Of a DNA stretch of 64,000 bases, positions 9,832-17,853 are shown piece after piece. This stretch comes from Pseudomonadota bacterium. GTDB taxonomy: Bacteria; Pseudomonadota; Alphaproteobacteria; Rhizobiales; Hyphomicrobiaceae. Numbering within the stretch: the stretch's first letter is position 1; each line of letters opens with the position of its first letter. The notes beneath the pieces are model-generated. The model was not told the DNA's origin and searched no databases. It saw nothing but the letters and a program-made list of their open reading frames with translations. Where the stretch lies: positions 23,337 to 87,336 of the forward strand of contig JAEXXM010000056.1 in the NCBI GenBank assembly GCA_023405815.1. Reading direction: 5' to 3'. The position numbers and the translations under genes were made by a program.

Positions 9832-9974
9832 GGGCCGAGGCCCCTGTGTGCGGCTTTGCCCGGGCGACGGATTTACCATGATGGCTCCGTTCCTAATGCC
9901 AGAAGTCGCGCCCAAGGCGGGTCACAGAACCGGCCGATCCGGCGCTAGACTGGGAGAAGGATTGTCACGTGGCC

Positions 9975-10610
9975 ATGTCGAGGCAGGCAGTGGCGGCAAA
10001 GCGGATAGGGCCCGACCTTCACGGGGGCGGCGCGATGGGGGTTGAGGCGAGCGAGGACGCCGCACTGGTGGCGGCCGCCGCGGCAGGGGATGCCGGGGCG
10101 TTCCGCAGCCTCGTCGATCGCCATCTCTCCGGGGTGATCGCGGTAGCTCGCAGGATGCTGCGCGACGAGGCCGAGGCCGAGGACGTGGCGCAGGAGGCGA
10201 TGCTCCGGCTGTGGCGCTCGGCGGAAGGATTGGACGTCGGCGCGCCGGGGCTGCGGCCGTGGCTGCGACGGGTCGTGTCGAATCTGTGCGTTGACCGTAT
10301 GCGTTCTGGCAAGCGCCTCGTCGTGGTGGACGAGGTGCCTGAACGGGCGGAGGCGGCAACGCAACAGTCAGAGATGGAGGCGCAGGATACGAGCCAGCGT
10401 GTCGATGCTGCGCTGAAGGCCCTCCCCGACCGGCAGCGTAGCGCCCTGACGCTGTTTCACTACGAGGGGCTGAGCCAGATCGAGATCGGGCAGATCATGG
10501 GCATCTCCGACGAGGCAGTGGAATCTCTGCTCGCCCGCGCCCGAAGAAGCCTCAAGAGCGCGTTGCGCGACGAACTGCAAGAGCTTCTGGCGGACAGCCA
10601 GCACGATTGA
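9975..10610 (+). CDS. ECF-type RNA polymerase sigma factor
   Basis: Extracytoplasmic-function sigma factor of about 211 residues. Sigma region 2 (LVAAAAAGDAGAFRSLV, then DEAEAEDVAQEAMLRLW) binds core polymerase and the -10 element; region 4 (LPDRQRSALTLFHYEG, IGQIMGISDEAVESLLARA) is the -35 helix-turn-helix. An alternative ATG at 10035 (preceded by GGGGGCGG) is equally plausible; a GTG at 9969 is also in frame. The next two genes encode a single-span membrane protein and a metal-resistance-type periplasmic protein, so this is probably a sigma/anti-sigma/sensor unit like Cnr. Confidence 0.9.
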   Translation: MSRQAVAAKRIGPDLHGGGAMGVEASEDAALVAAAAAGDAGAFRSLVDRHLSGVIAVARRMLRDEAEAEDVAQEAMLRLWRSAEGLDVGAPGLRPWLRRVVSNLCVDRMRSGKRLVVVDEVPERAEAATQQSEMEAQDTSQRVDAALKALPDRQRSALTLFHYEGLSQIEIGQIMGISDEAVESLLARARRSLKSALRDELQELLADSQHD

Positions 10611-10645
10611 TAGGCAAGCGACTGTTTCAGAGACGAGACGAAGCG

Positions 10646-11185
10646 ATGACGAGCACTGACAAACGGGCAAAGGATCGGGAGGCGCTGGAGCGCCTGCTGG
10701 ATATCCATGGTGCCGACCGTACGCGGTGGCCGGCTCGGGAGCGGCTGAGGTTTGCCGGCGTCATCAGCGAGGACGAGGCAGCGGCGCGCATGGTGGCGGA
10801 GGCCGAGGCTCTCGACCGGTTGCTCGATCGTGCGCCGCGTGCCAGCGAAGCGGGTATCGATGCCTTGAAAGAGCGGATCGTCGCGGCTGCGCTGCGCTCC
10901 GAGCGTCCCAAGCTTACGGCGGTCGCTGGCGGGAAGCCGGCGCCGTCGAAGGCGTGGCTCGGCCAGTTGCGTCGGCCGACATGGGCGATGAGCTTCGGCG
11001 AATGGCCGGCGGCGGCAGTGCTTGCGGCTTCGCTGGTGCTGGGCGTGATGCTGGGATCAGCGGGTACGCTCAATACGACGATGCAGCAGGTGGCGAGCGC
11101 CACTGGTCTCAGCACTACCGGCGATGGCACGAACCTGGCTCAGGGCGAGGAGCTGCTCGGCTCCAGCGACGAGGATTTCCTATGA
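10646..11185 (+). CDS. Single-span membrane protein, candidate anti-sigma factor
   Basis: Protein of 179 residues with a charged cytoplasmic N-terminal domain of about 115 residues and one hydrophobic segment (AAAVLAASLVLGVMLGSAG) followed by a short periplasmic tail. It is not recognised by sequence. The topology (cytosolic helical domain, one span), the position directly after an ECF sigma gene and the ATGA overlap with the next gene suggest an anti-sigma factor. I chose ATG 10646 over a TTG at 10607 that overlaps the sigma stop. No zinc-binding HxxxCxxC motif is present, so it is not a classic ZAS-type anti-sigma. Confidence 0.6.
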   Translation: MTSTDKRAKDREALERLLDIHGADRTRWPARERLRFAGVISEDEAAARMVAEAEALDRLLDRAPRASEAGIDALKERIVAAALRSERPKLTAVAGGKPAPSKAWLGQLRRPTWAMSFGEWPAAAVLAASLVLGVMLGSAGTLNTTMQQVASATGLSTTGDGTNLAQGEELLGSSDEDFL

Positions 11186-11664
11186 GCGATGCTCCCGCGA
11201 CCTCGCGATTCTCGCCGCGCACCCTGCGTTGGGTGCTGATCGGATCGCTCGCACTCAATGTCCTCATCATCGGCGCGGTTGTCAGCTCGCTGTGCATCGC
11301 GCGTTTCGGCGGACCGCATGGACCGCACGGCAAGGGCTTCAGGGGATCGCCGCTCATCGGGTTCGCGCGGACGCTGCCGCGCGAGCGCGCCGACATGATC
11401 CGTCAATTGGATGCGGACGCCCAGCCCAAGCTCGAGGGCCTGCGGCGGGGCATGCGTGATGCGCGTGCGGCGGTACGGGCGGCATTGAGCGCGGAGCCTT
11501 TCGACCAGGCCAAATTCGATGCAGCGCTTGACGGCGTCGTGCAGGCGGAAACCAACGAGGCTCGCGGCAAGACGACGTTGTTCGGAGATACCGTGCGTCA
11601 GCTCACGCCGCAGGAGCGGGTTCAATTGCACGAATGGCTCGACAGCAGGCGCCCGATCCGATAG
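11182..11664 (+). CDS. Periplasmic heavy-metal-resistance (CnrX/Spy-like) protein, membrane anchored
   Basis: A 160-residue protein with one N-terminal membrane anchor (WVLIGSLALNVLIIGAVVSSL) and a helical periplasmic domain rich in charged residues. The domain includes an LPRERADMIRQLDAD segment and ends in TPQERVQLHEWLDSRR, in the style of the metal_resist/CnrX-Spy helical hairpin family. It overlaps the upstream gene as ATGA. In Cnr-type systems such a protein senses periplasmic metal or misfolding and controls release of the sigma factor; that role here is inferred from order and fold, not from identified metal ligands. A His/Gly-rich stretch (GGPHGPHGKG) just after the membrane span might bind metal. 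Confidence 0.65.
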   Translation: MSDAPATSRFSPRTLRWVLIGSLALNVLIIGAVVSSLCIARFGGPHGPHGKGFRGSPLIGFARTLPRERADMIRQLDADAQPKLEGLRRGMRDARAAVRAALSAEPFDQAKFDAALDGVVQAETNEARGKTTLFGDTVRQLTPQERVQLHEWLDSRRPIR

Positions 11665-11677
11665 GCGCTCGCGCCCA

Positions 11678-12787
11678 TCAGAGCGCCATTGCCGGCTGGT
11701 AGCGGTACGCGGCCGGCATGGCGTCGTGGGTGAAGAAGTCGGGTTGAGCGGCGCGGTCGAGGACGGTGACGGCGCTCCATCCGCCAGCCGCGGTCTCGAT
11801 CTCGAGCAGGGACGTTCCCTGCATCTCCAGCAGCGTGCGGGCAAGGCAGATAGACAGGGAGCCGGCGCGTGGCACCGCGCCGGACTGCGGGCTGCTTACC
11901 GTGAGGACGATCTCGATGAGCTCGCCGTCGGCCACGGCGAGAAGCGAGATATGGGTGCCCGGGGCCGTGCGCGCGATGCCTTCGGCCAGCATGTTGACGA
12001 GAATCTGGCGCAGCGCGCGCTGATCGCTCATCACCTCGATGTCGGGCGAAATGGAAAGGGCGAGGCCCACGTTGCGGGCGACGGCCTTGCGCTCGAGAAA
12101 CGTCCATGCGTCGGCGATGGCGTGCTCGAGGACGGTGACGCTCGGAGCCTCGGAGGGACGCGGGTCGGTGAGCAATGCGGTGAGGGCGAGGGTGTCCTCG
12201 GCCGATTTCAGAAGATCGGCGGCGCTGTCGTTGATGTGACGGACGTACTCCTGATAGCGCTCGTTGCCGAGCGGCCCGAACATCTCCAGCGACATCACCT
12301 CGGAGAAACCGATGACGGCGTTGAGTGGAGTGCGCAGGTCGTGGTTGATGCGCGACATGAGCTCGGCCCAGTCGCGGTTGGTGCGGGCTGGCCGGGGGTG
12401 CTGGGCGCGCACGGCTTGGGCGGGCCGCGTCACCTGCCGGACGGGCTCAGGGGGTATCGGCCGGGAGGGACGCTCGGACATGGCGGGCGCCGCGATCACG
12501 TGGGAAATCGATCGGCTCGAGGTGATCGTCCCGGCGAGATTGGCACCAGCGCCGACCACGGCGAGCGCAATGCCGGTGACGATGAGTATGCCGGTGAGGA
12601 GGGTGGTGGGGAGAAGCGGGGCAGCGACGCCGAGGCTTACGGCCGAGAGGGAGAGGAAGAGCACGGGACGAGCATGCAGGGACGAGCGGCGCAGGACCGC
12701 CCAGACGTAGCGGACCTTTTTCGGCACGCTGGAGAGATCCGCCGAAAACGGCCGCGCGCACAGGCTGGCGGACGTGGTCCACGCCAT
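11678..12787 (-). CDS. Histidine kinase-like protein with intact HisKA but degenerate ATPase domain
   Basis: A 369-residue protein with two closely spaced hydrophobic segments (about 42-80), a linker, and a dimerisation/phosphoacceptor domain with a normal H box (RINHDLRTPLNAVIGFSEVM). The following domain aligns in outline with HATPase_c, but the N box reads NMLAEGIART, no DxGxG G1 box is seen (VSSPQSG stands in its place), and the G2 region is GSLSICLART. ATP binding is therefore doubtful, and it may act as a phosphotransferase or phosphatase like ChpT. The start at 12787 has GAGGGG six bases upstream. It is monocistronic and converges on the sigma operon. Confidence 0.75.
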   Translation of the reverse strand: MAWTTSASLCARPFSADLSSVPKKVRYVWAVLRRSSLHARPVLFLSLSAVSLGVAAPLLPTTLLTGILIVTGIALAVVGAGANLAGTITSSRSISHVIAAPAMSERPSRPIPPEPVRQVTRPAQAVRAQHPRPARTNRDWAELMSRINHDLRTPLNAVIGFSEVMSLEMFGPLGNERYQEYVRHINDSAADLLKSAEDTLALTALLTDPRPSEAPSVTVLEHAIADAWTFLERKAVARNVGLALSISPDIEVMSDQRALRQILVNMLAEGIARTAPGTHISLLAVADGELIEIVLTVSSPQSGAVPRAGSLSICLARTLLEMQGTSLLEIETAAGGWSAVTVLDRAAQPDFFTHDAMPAAYRYQPAMAL

Positions 12788-12929
12788 TCTTATCCCCTCG
12801 ATTTTTTTGTCTGATTGACTTGCGGACCCGAGCGAGTCCGCCACCCCGAATCACCTCAATCAGTTCACACCATTGCGAATCGCCTGTCGAGGGCGATTAA
12901 GCCCCTCGGCTTCATTATTTATTTCGGTG

Positions 12930-15581
12930 TCAGGCTTCGAGCACGCGCGAGGCGATTTCCTGCACGTCGGGGGATAGCGGGCGGGTGCGGACGATGCGCT
13001 GCAGCGCCTTGCGCGCCTTGGCACGCCTGCCGCTCTCCAAAGACCGCCAAGAGCGCAGAGCGCCGAGCATGCGGGCGGCGATTTGCGGGTTGAGGCGGTC
13101 GAGCGCGAGCACCTGATCGGCGAGGAAGGCGTAGCCGGCGCCGTCGGGGCGATTGAACTGCAGCGGATTGGTCGAGGCAAAGGTGCCGACGAGGGCGCGG
13201 ACCTTGTTGGGCGCCGTGAGCGAGAACAGCGGGTGCTTCGTTAGCGCCTTGACGCGCGTGAGGGTGCCGGCCAGCGGAGACTGGGCCTGGGCCGCAAACC
13301 AGGTGTCGATGACGACGTGGTCCCGGTGCCAAGTGTCGTAAAAATCGGCGAGGGCGCTCTTGGCTTCGGCGCCGCCGCGAGCGGCGAGCAGGTACAGCGC
13401 GTGGGCGCGATCGGTCATGTTGCTCGCCTTGGCGTAATGCTTGGCGAGACGCTGGAGGTCGGCGGGCGTGCCGCGGGCGGTGAGCAGCGTCAGGGCGGCG
13501 TTGCGCAGGGCGCGGCGTCCCGCGCTTGCGGCATCGGGAGAGAATGGGCCCTTGCCGTCCATCTCGCGGTAGAGTTGCTCGAGCTGGGGTCCGAGCGTCT
13601 TGCCGATGAGCTTTGCCAGCTGGCGGTGGGCGCGATTCACGAGCGCCGGATCGACGTTCCTGCCGATGATGCGGGCGACGTCCGACTGCGTCGGAAGCTT
13701 CAGCAACTCGGCGCGATAGGCCGGCTCGAGATCGTCGCCGGACACGGCTGCGCCGAGTGCACGGGCATAGCGCAGCGGGCGGCTCGTGCGTTTGCCCGAG
13801 GCAAGGCCGGATACGACCTCAACGAGCGTGCGGGCGGCGTAGTCGTTGGCGGCCTGCCAGCGGTTGAAGAGGTCGCTGTCGGAAGCCATCAGCAACTCGA
13901 CGTCCTCGTCCGGGAGATCGACGGTCAGATTGACGGGCGCGGAGAAGCCGCGCAGCAGGGAGGGCACAGGGCGCGAAGGGACATCCACGAAGCGAAAGCT
14001 CTGGCGGCGCTTGGTGAGAGAGACGACGCCGTCCTCGACATCCTCGCCGCCGGCGAGTTTCAGTTCGAGGTCGTGGCCGTTGGCGCCTAGCAGCCCGAGG
14101 CGGACCGGAATGTGCATCGGCTTCTTGCTCGGCTGGCCGGGCGTCGGCGGAACGATCTGCTCGAGCTCCAGATCGGCGGTCTTCTTGTCCTTGTCGTAGC
14201 GCAGATTGGCGATGATCTCAGGGGTGCCCGCCTGTGCGTACCAGAGCTTGAATTGGGATAGATCCAGGCCGCTGGCGTCGGCGAAGCAGGCGACGAACTC
14301 ATCGACAGTGGCCGCCTCGCCGTCATGGCGCTTGAAGTAGAGGTCCATGCCTTTGCGGAAGCCGTCGCGCCCTAGGATGGTGGCGAGCATGCGCACCACC
14401 TCGGCGCCCTTCTCGTAGACCGTCGCCGTGTAGAAGTTGTTGATCTCGATGTAGCTCTCGGGGCGTACCGGGTGCGCGAGCGGACCTGCGTCCTCGGCAA
14501 ACTGATGCGTCTTGAGCCCGCGGACGTCGACGATGCGCTGCACCGTCGCCGAGCGCTCGTCGGCGGAGAACTCCTGGTCGCGATAGACAGTGAGACCTTC
14601 CTTGAGGCAGAGCTGGAACCAGTCGCGGCAGGTGATGCGGTTGCCGGTCCAGTTGTGGAAGTACTCGTGGGCGACAACGCTCTCGATGTGCTCGAAGATG
14701 GCGTCGGTTGCCGTCTCTGGCGAGGCGAGGATGAGGCGGTCGTTGAAGATGTTGAGGCCCTTGTTTTCCATCGCCCCCATGTTGAAGTCGGAGACGGCGA
14801 CGATATTGAACACGTCGAGATCATACTCGCGGCCGAAGCGAACCTCGTCCCACCGCATCGAGCGCTTCAGAGAATCCATGGCCCAGGCTGCGCGGGCTTC
14901 CTTGCCGTGCTCGACATAGATGGCGAGATCGACTTTGCGGCCCGATTTGGTGCGGAAGCTGGAGCTGACCGGGGCGAGATCGCCGCCGACCAGTGCAAAG
15001 AGGTAGGAGGGCTTGGGGTGAGGGTCATGCCAGACGGCGTAATGGCGCTTGCCGCCGTCGAGGGTGCCGCGCTCCTTGAGGTTGCCGTTGGAGAGCAGGA
15101 TCGGCGCAACACTAGGGTCGGCGTCGATGCGCACCGTATAGGTGGCGAGAACGTCGGGGCGGTCGAGGAAATAGGTGATGCGGCGGAAGCCCTGCGCCTC
15201 GCACTGGCTGCAGTAGACGTTGTTGGAGCGATAGATCCCCTGTAGGGCCTTGTTGGCCTCGGGGTTGACGAAAGTCGTGATGTCGAGCGTGAAGGCGGCT
15301 GCCGGCGTCTTGGCGAGGGTGAGCGAGGTATCGGTGAGCTTATAGTCCTTCTTGCCGAGCGGGCGCCCATCGAGGGCGATCTCGGCGAGTTCCAGATGCT
15401 CGCCGTCGAGGCGCAGTGGCTCCTTCCGGCCGGTCGACTTGGGGTTTGGTCTTACCCACAACTTGGCGCGCACGCGCGTGCGCGCCGGCTCCAGGGAAAC
15501 GTCGAGGTTCACTCGGTCGATCAAGTAGGCGGGAGGCCGATAGTCCTTGAGGTGAACCGGGCGGGCAGTCTCGAGCTTCAT
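12930..15581 (-). CDS. pepN: Aminopeptidase N (M1 zinc metallopeptidase)
   Basis: Cytoplasmic M1-family aminopeptidase that removes N-terminal residues from peptides. It has 883 residues, matching bacterial PepN (about 870). Visible: the substrate-binding GxMEN motif (FNMGAMENKGLNIFN), the zinc site HEYFHNWTGNRIT (HExxH plus 18 residues to the second Glu in LKEGLTVYRDQEF), an Ig-like DUF3458 domain and a C-terminal helical domain. I start at ATG 15581 (MKLETARPVHLKDY), which fits the usual PepN N-terminus; a longer frame to 15659 lacks homology. It stands alone between unrelated genes. Confidence 0.95.
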   Translation of the reverse strand: MKLETARPVHLKDYRPPAYLIDRVNLDVSLEPARTRVRAKLWVRPNPKSTGRKEPLRLDGEHLELAEIALDGRPLGKKDYKLTDTSLTLAKTPAAAFTLDITTFVNPEANKALQGIYRSNNVYCSQCEAQGFRRITYFLDRPDVLATYTVRIDADPSVAPILLSNGNLKERGTLDGGKRHYAVWHDPHPKPSYLFALVGGDLAPVSSSFRTKSGRKVDLAIYVEHGKEARAAWAMDSLKRSMRWDEVRFGREYDLDVFNIVAVSDFNMGAMENKGLNIFNDRLILASPETATDAIFEHIESVVAHEYFHNWTGNRITCRDWFQLCLKEGLTVYRDQEFSADERSATVQRIVDVRGLKTHQFAEDAGPLAHPVRPESYIEINNFYTATVYEKGAEVVRMLATILGRDGFRKGMDLYFKRHDGEAATVDEFVACFADASGLDLSQFKLWYAQAGTPEIIANLRYDKDKKTADLELEQIVPPTPGQPSKKPMHIPVRLGLLGANGHDLELKLAGGEDVEDGVVSLTKRRQSFRFVDVPSRPVPSLLRGFSAPVNLTVDLPDEDVELLMASDSDLFNRWQAANDYAARTLVEVVSGLASGKRTSRPLRYARALGAAVSGDDLEPAYRAELLKLPTQSDVARIIGRNVDPALVNRAHRQLAKLIGKTLGPQLEQLYREMDGKGPFSPDAASAGRRALRNAALTLLTARGTPADLQRLAKHYAKASNMTDRAHALYLLAARGGAEAKSALADFYDTWHRDHVVIDTWFAAQAQSPLAGTLTRVKALTKHPLFSLTAPNKVRALVGTFASTNPLQFNRPDGAGYAFLADQVLALDRLNPQIAARMLGALRSWRSLESGRRAKARKALQRIVRTRPLSPDVQEIASRVLEA

Positions 15582-15727
15582 CACATCACCGTAGCGCCGC
15601 CGAGCTGGGCGCTCGGCGAAAATGGACCGGCGGTGACTATAGGGGGCCGAGCTTAGCACGTCATGACCGGGGGTCGGTCAGACGGCATGTCTTTCCGTTT
15701 TTTAATGTTCTCCAAGGCTTTGGGCTT

Positions 15728-16114
15728 TCAGCGCGGTGCGGCGGAGGCGGCTGCCTTGAGGGTCATGCGCAAAAGGTCCGGCGAGACGGGCTTGGAGAGA
15801 ACAAGCTGCTGCTCGTTGCGGCGGACGAGGACGCGTGGGTAGCCGGTAAGTACCACGAAGGGAATATCGCGTTCCTCGAGCGCCACCTGCAACTCGCGGC
15901 TGTTCTGGTCGGCCAAGGCATAATCGAGAAGCGCAACGTCAAGGGGCTCCTTCTCTACAGCCTCGAGCGCGTCGGTAACGGAGGCGAACGGTCCCACCAC
16001 CGTGGCGCCGGCCTCAGACAGGCGATCACAATAGTCGAGCGCCTCGAGCGGCTCGTCCTCGACCACCAGAACTCTACAATCCTGCAGGTCATCGATGTTG
16101 GTCTTGGAAGCCAT
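15728..16114 (-). CDS. Stand-alone receiver domain (response regulator)
   Basis: A 128-residue single-domain response regulator. It shows the acidic pair (VVEDEPLEALD), the phosphoacceptor Asp in VALLDYALADQ, a Thr at the switch position (VVLTGYP) and the Lys (LVLSKPVS). No output domain is present, so it probably works by protein interaction or as a phosphate shuttle or sink. GGGGAG lies eight bases before ATG 16114. Similar single-domain receivers are abundant in alphaproteobacteria. The degenerate kinase at 11678-12787 is a nearby but unproven partner. Confidence 0.88.
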   Translation of the reverse strand: MASKTNIDDLQDCRVLVVEDEPLEALDYCDRLSEAGATVVGPFASVTDALEAVEKEPLDVALLDYALADQNSRELQVALEERDIPFVVLTGYPRVLVRRNEQQLVLSKPVSPDLLRMTLKAAASAAPR

Positions 16115-16317
16115 GATCGGTGCTCCCCGGTCAGTTGCTGCCGTCCGGGCAACGACTGCGCGCGTGGATCGTTCCCGAGTCAGGCGTCGTTGTTCCGGGA
16201 CAATTGAGGAACTACATGGTGCGGTGGGCATTTCCGTCAGGGCAGATTCCGCCTACCTTTTCGGCACCGCAGTCAGCAGGCTGATGCGGCCCGCGTCATT
16301 CACGGAGCAGAGGCAAC

Positions 16318-17853
16318 TTGGCCGCCAAGGGAAGAGCGTATCTCTATCTGCGCGGCGCCATGATCTTCCTGGCGCTGCTGCTGCCCATCCTTTCCCTGTT
16401 GCCGCTGGGCTGGCTGTGGCTGTGGGAGCGGGGCTGGGCGCTCTACTGGGTCGCCGGTGCGTTCACGCTCAGCGTCATGGCGTTTGCGGCGCAGGCGATC
16501 ACCTTGCGTCGAACGCTGCGGCATGTGCCGGAGCCGGTCGAGCCGATCGACCAGGTGGCGCCCGATCCATCCTGGACCGCGCGCGAGCAGGCGGCGTGGA
16601 CGGCGGTCGAAGCGATTGCCGCCGACGTGCGGCCGGCGGAGCTGACGGACCGGGACCGCTTCTTGAACCTCGGTCTCAGGACGATCGAGGCCGTGGCGCG
16701 GCAGATCCACCCGCAGGATCGCAATCCCTTGTGGAAGTTCACCATCCCCGAGGCGTTGGCGCTGGTGGAGCGCGTAAGCGGCGACTTGAAGCCGTTCGTC
16801 ATCGACAACATTCCGCTCGGCGATCAGCTCACGGTCGGCCAGGTGCTGAAGATCTACGGCTGGCGGTCGGCGATCGGGATGGCGGAGAAGGCCTACGACA
16901 TCTGGCGACTGATACGTCTCGTCAATCCGGTGACCGCGGCGGCGCAGGAGGCGCGCGAGCAGATCACCAAGCACCTCTATGCCAACGTGCGCGATCAGCT
17001 CGCCAAGCAGCTCGCGCGGGCCTATGTGCGCGAGGTGGGGCGCGCGGCAATCGATCTCTACGGAGGACGTCTCAGGGTCTCCGAGGCGACGCTGGCAACC
17101 CACGTCAGCGCGACGACACTGCGTGATCGGAGCCAGGTGACCGGGCGCGCCGAGCCGCTGCGCATTCTCGTCGCCGGCCAAGCGGGCGCGGGCAAGTCGA
17201 GCCTCGTCAATGCATTGTCAAGGGAAGTGCGGGCGGTCGTCGATGCGCCGGGCGGCACGCGCGACTTTCAGGCCTACGAGGTCGAGCTCGAGGGTCTCAC
17301 CGGCGCGATGGTGATCGACAGTCCGCGCATCGGCGCGGAAGCTAAGGAGCAGCGCGCGTTTGCGGAAAGGGCGCATGACAGCGACCTCGTCCTGTGGGCG
17401 CTTGCCGCCAACCGCGACGACGCGCGTGTCGATCTTGCGGCGATAAGCGCGATACGCTCGCATTTCGCCAAGCGCCCGCATCGGCGCCAGCCACCGATCA
17501 TCGTCGCGCTGACCCACATCGACAGGCTGACGAAGCGTGGCTCCGGGCCGCATGGAGAGATCGACCTCGACGATCCGGCAATCGTCGAGACCGTGCGCGA
17601 GGTGGCAGAGGGGCTTGGCGTTCCCAAGAACGATGTCGTGCCCGTCGGCCTCGCTCCAGGGTTTGCGCCGTTCAACGTCGAGCAACTGTCGATGCGAATT
17701 GCGGCGCGCGTTCCGGATGCACGGCAGGCGCAGCTGCTTCGCCTGATGGAGGATGCTGCGCCGAAGTGGAGCGTGCGGCGCGTGCTTGGGCAGGTGGGCA
17801 ATGCCGCGCGCTCGGCGGCGCGCTCGGTCGCTCCCGCGGTGTTCAAGGGCTGA
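16318..17853 (+). CDS. Membrane-anchored GTPase of the Era/YcjX-like type
   Basis: A 511-residue protein with two N-terminal hydrophobic segments (about 14-30 and 40-60), a helical region, and a G domain beginning near residue 285. The P-loop is AGQAGAGKSS, the switch II region is VIDSPRIG (Ser-Pro in place of the usual DxxG), and the G4-like motif is ALTHIDRL (THID rather than NKxD). The C-terminus has more helices. The TTG start at 16318 is supported only by position and a GAGG upstream; ATG 16360 is an alternative. Its stop abuts the convergent permease gene with no spacing. Function unknown; similar proteins are linked to envelope or ribosome stress. Confidence 0.75.
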   Translation: MAAKGRAYLYLRGAMIFLALLLPILSLLPLGWLWLWERGWALYWVAGAFTLSVMAFAAQAITLRRTLRHVPEPVEPIDQVAPDPSWTAREQAAWTAVEAIAADVRPAELTDRDRFLNLGLRTIEAVARQIHPQDRNPLWKFTIPEALALVERVSGDLKPFVIDNIPLGDQLTVGQVLKIYGWRSAIGMAEKAYDIWRLIRLVNPVTAAAQEAREQITKHLYANVRDQLAKQLARAYVREVGRAAIDLYGGRLRVSEATLATHVSATTLRDRSQVTGRAEPLRILVAGQAGAGKSSLVNALSREVRAVVDAPGGTRDFQAYEVELEGLTGAMVIDSPRIGAEAKEQRAFAERAHDSDLVLWALAANRDDARVDLAAISAIRSHFAKRPHRRQPPIIVALTHIDRLTKRGSGPHGEIDLDDPAIVETVREVAEGLGVPKNDVVPVGLAPGFAPFNVEQLSMRIAARVPDARQAQLLRLMEDAAPKWSVRRVLGQVGNAARSAARSVAPAVFKG

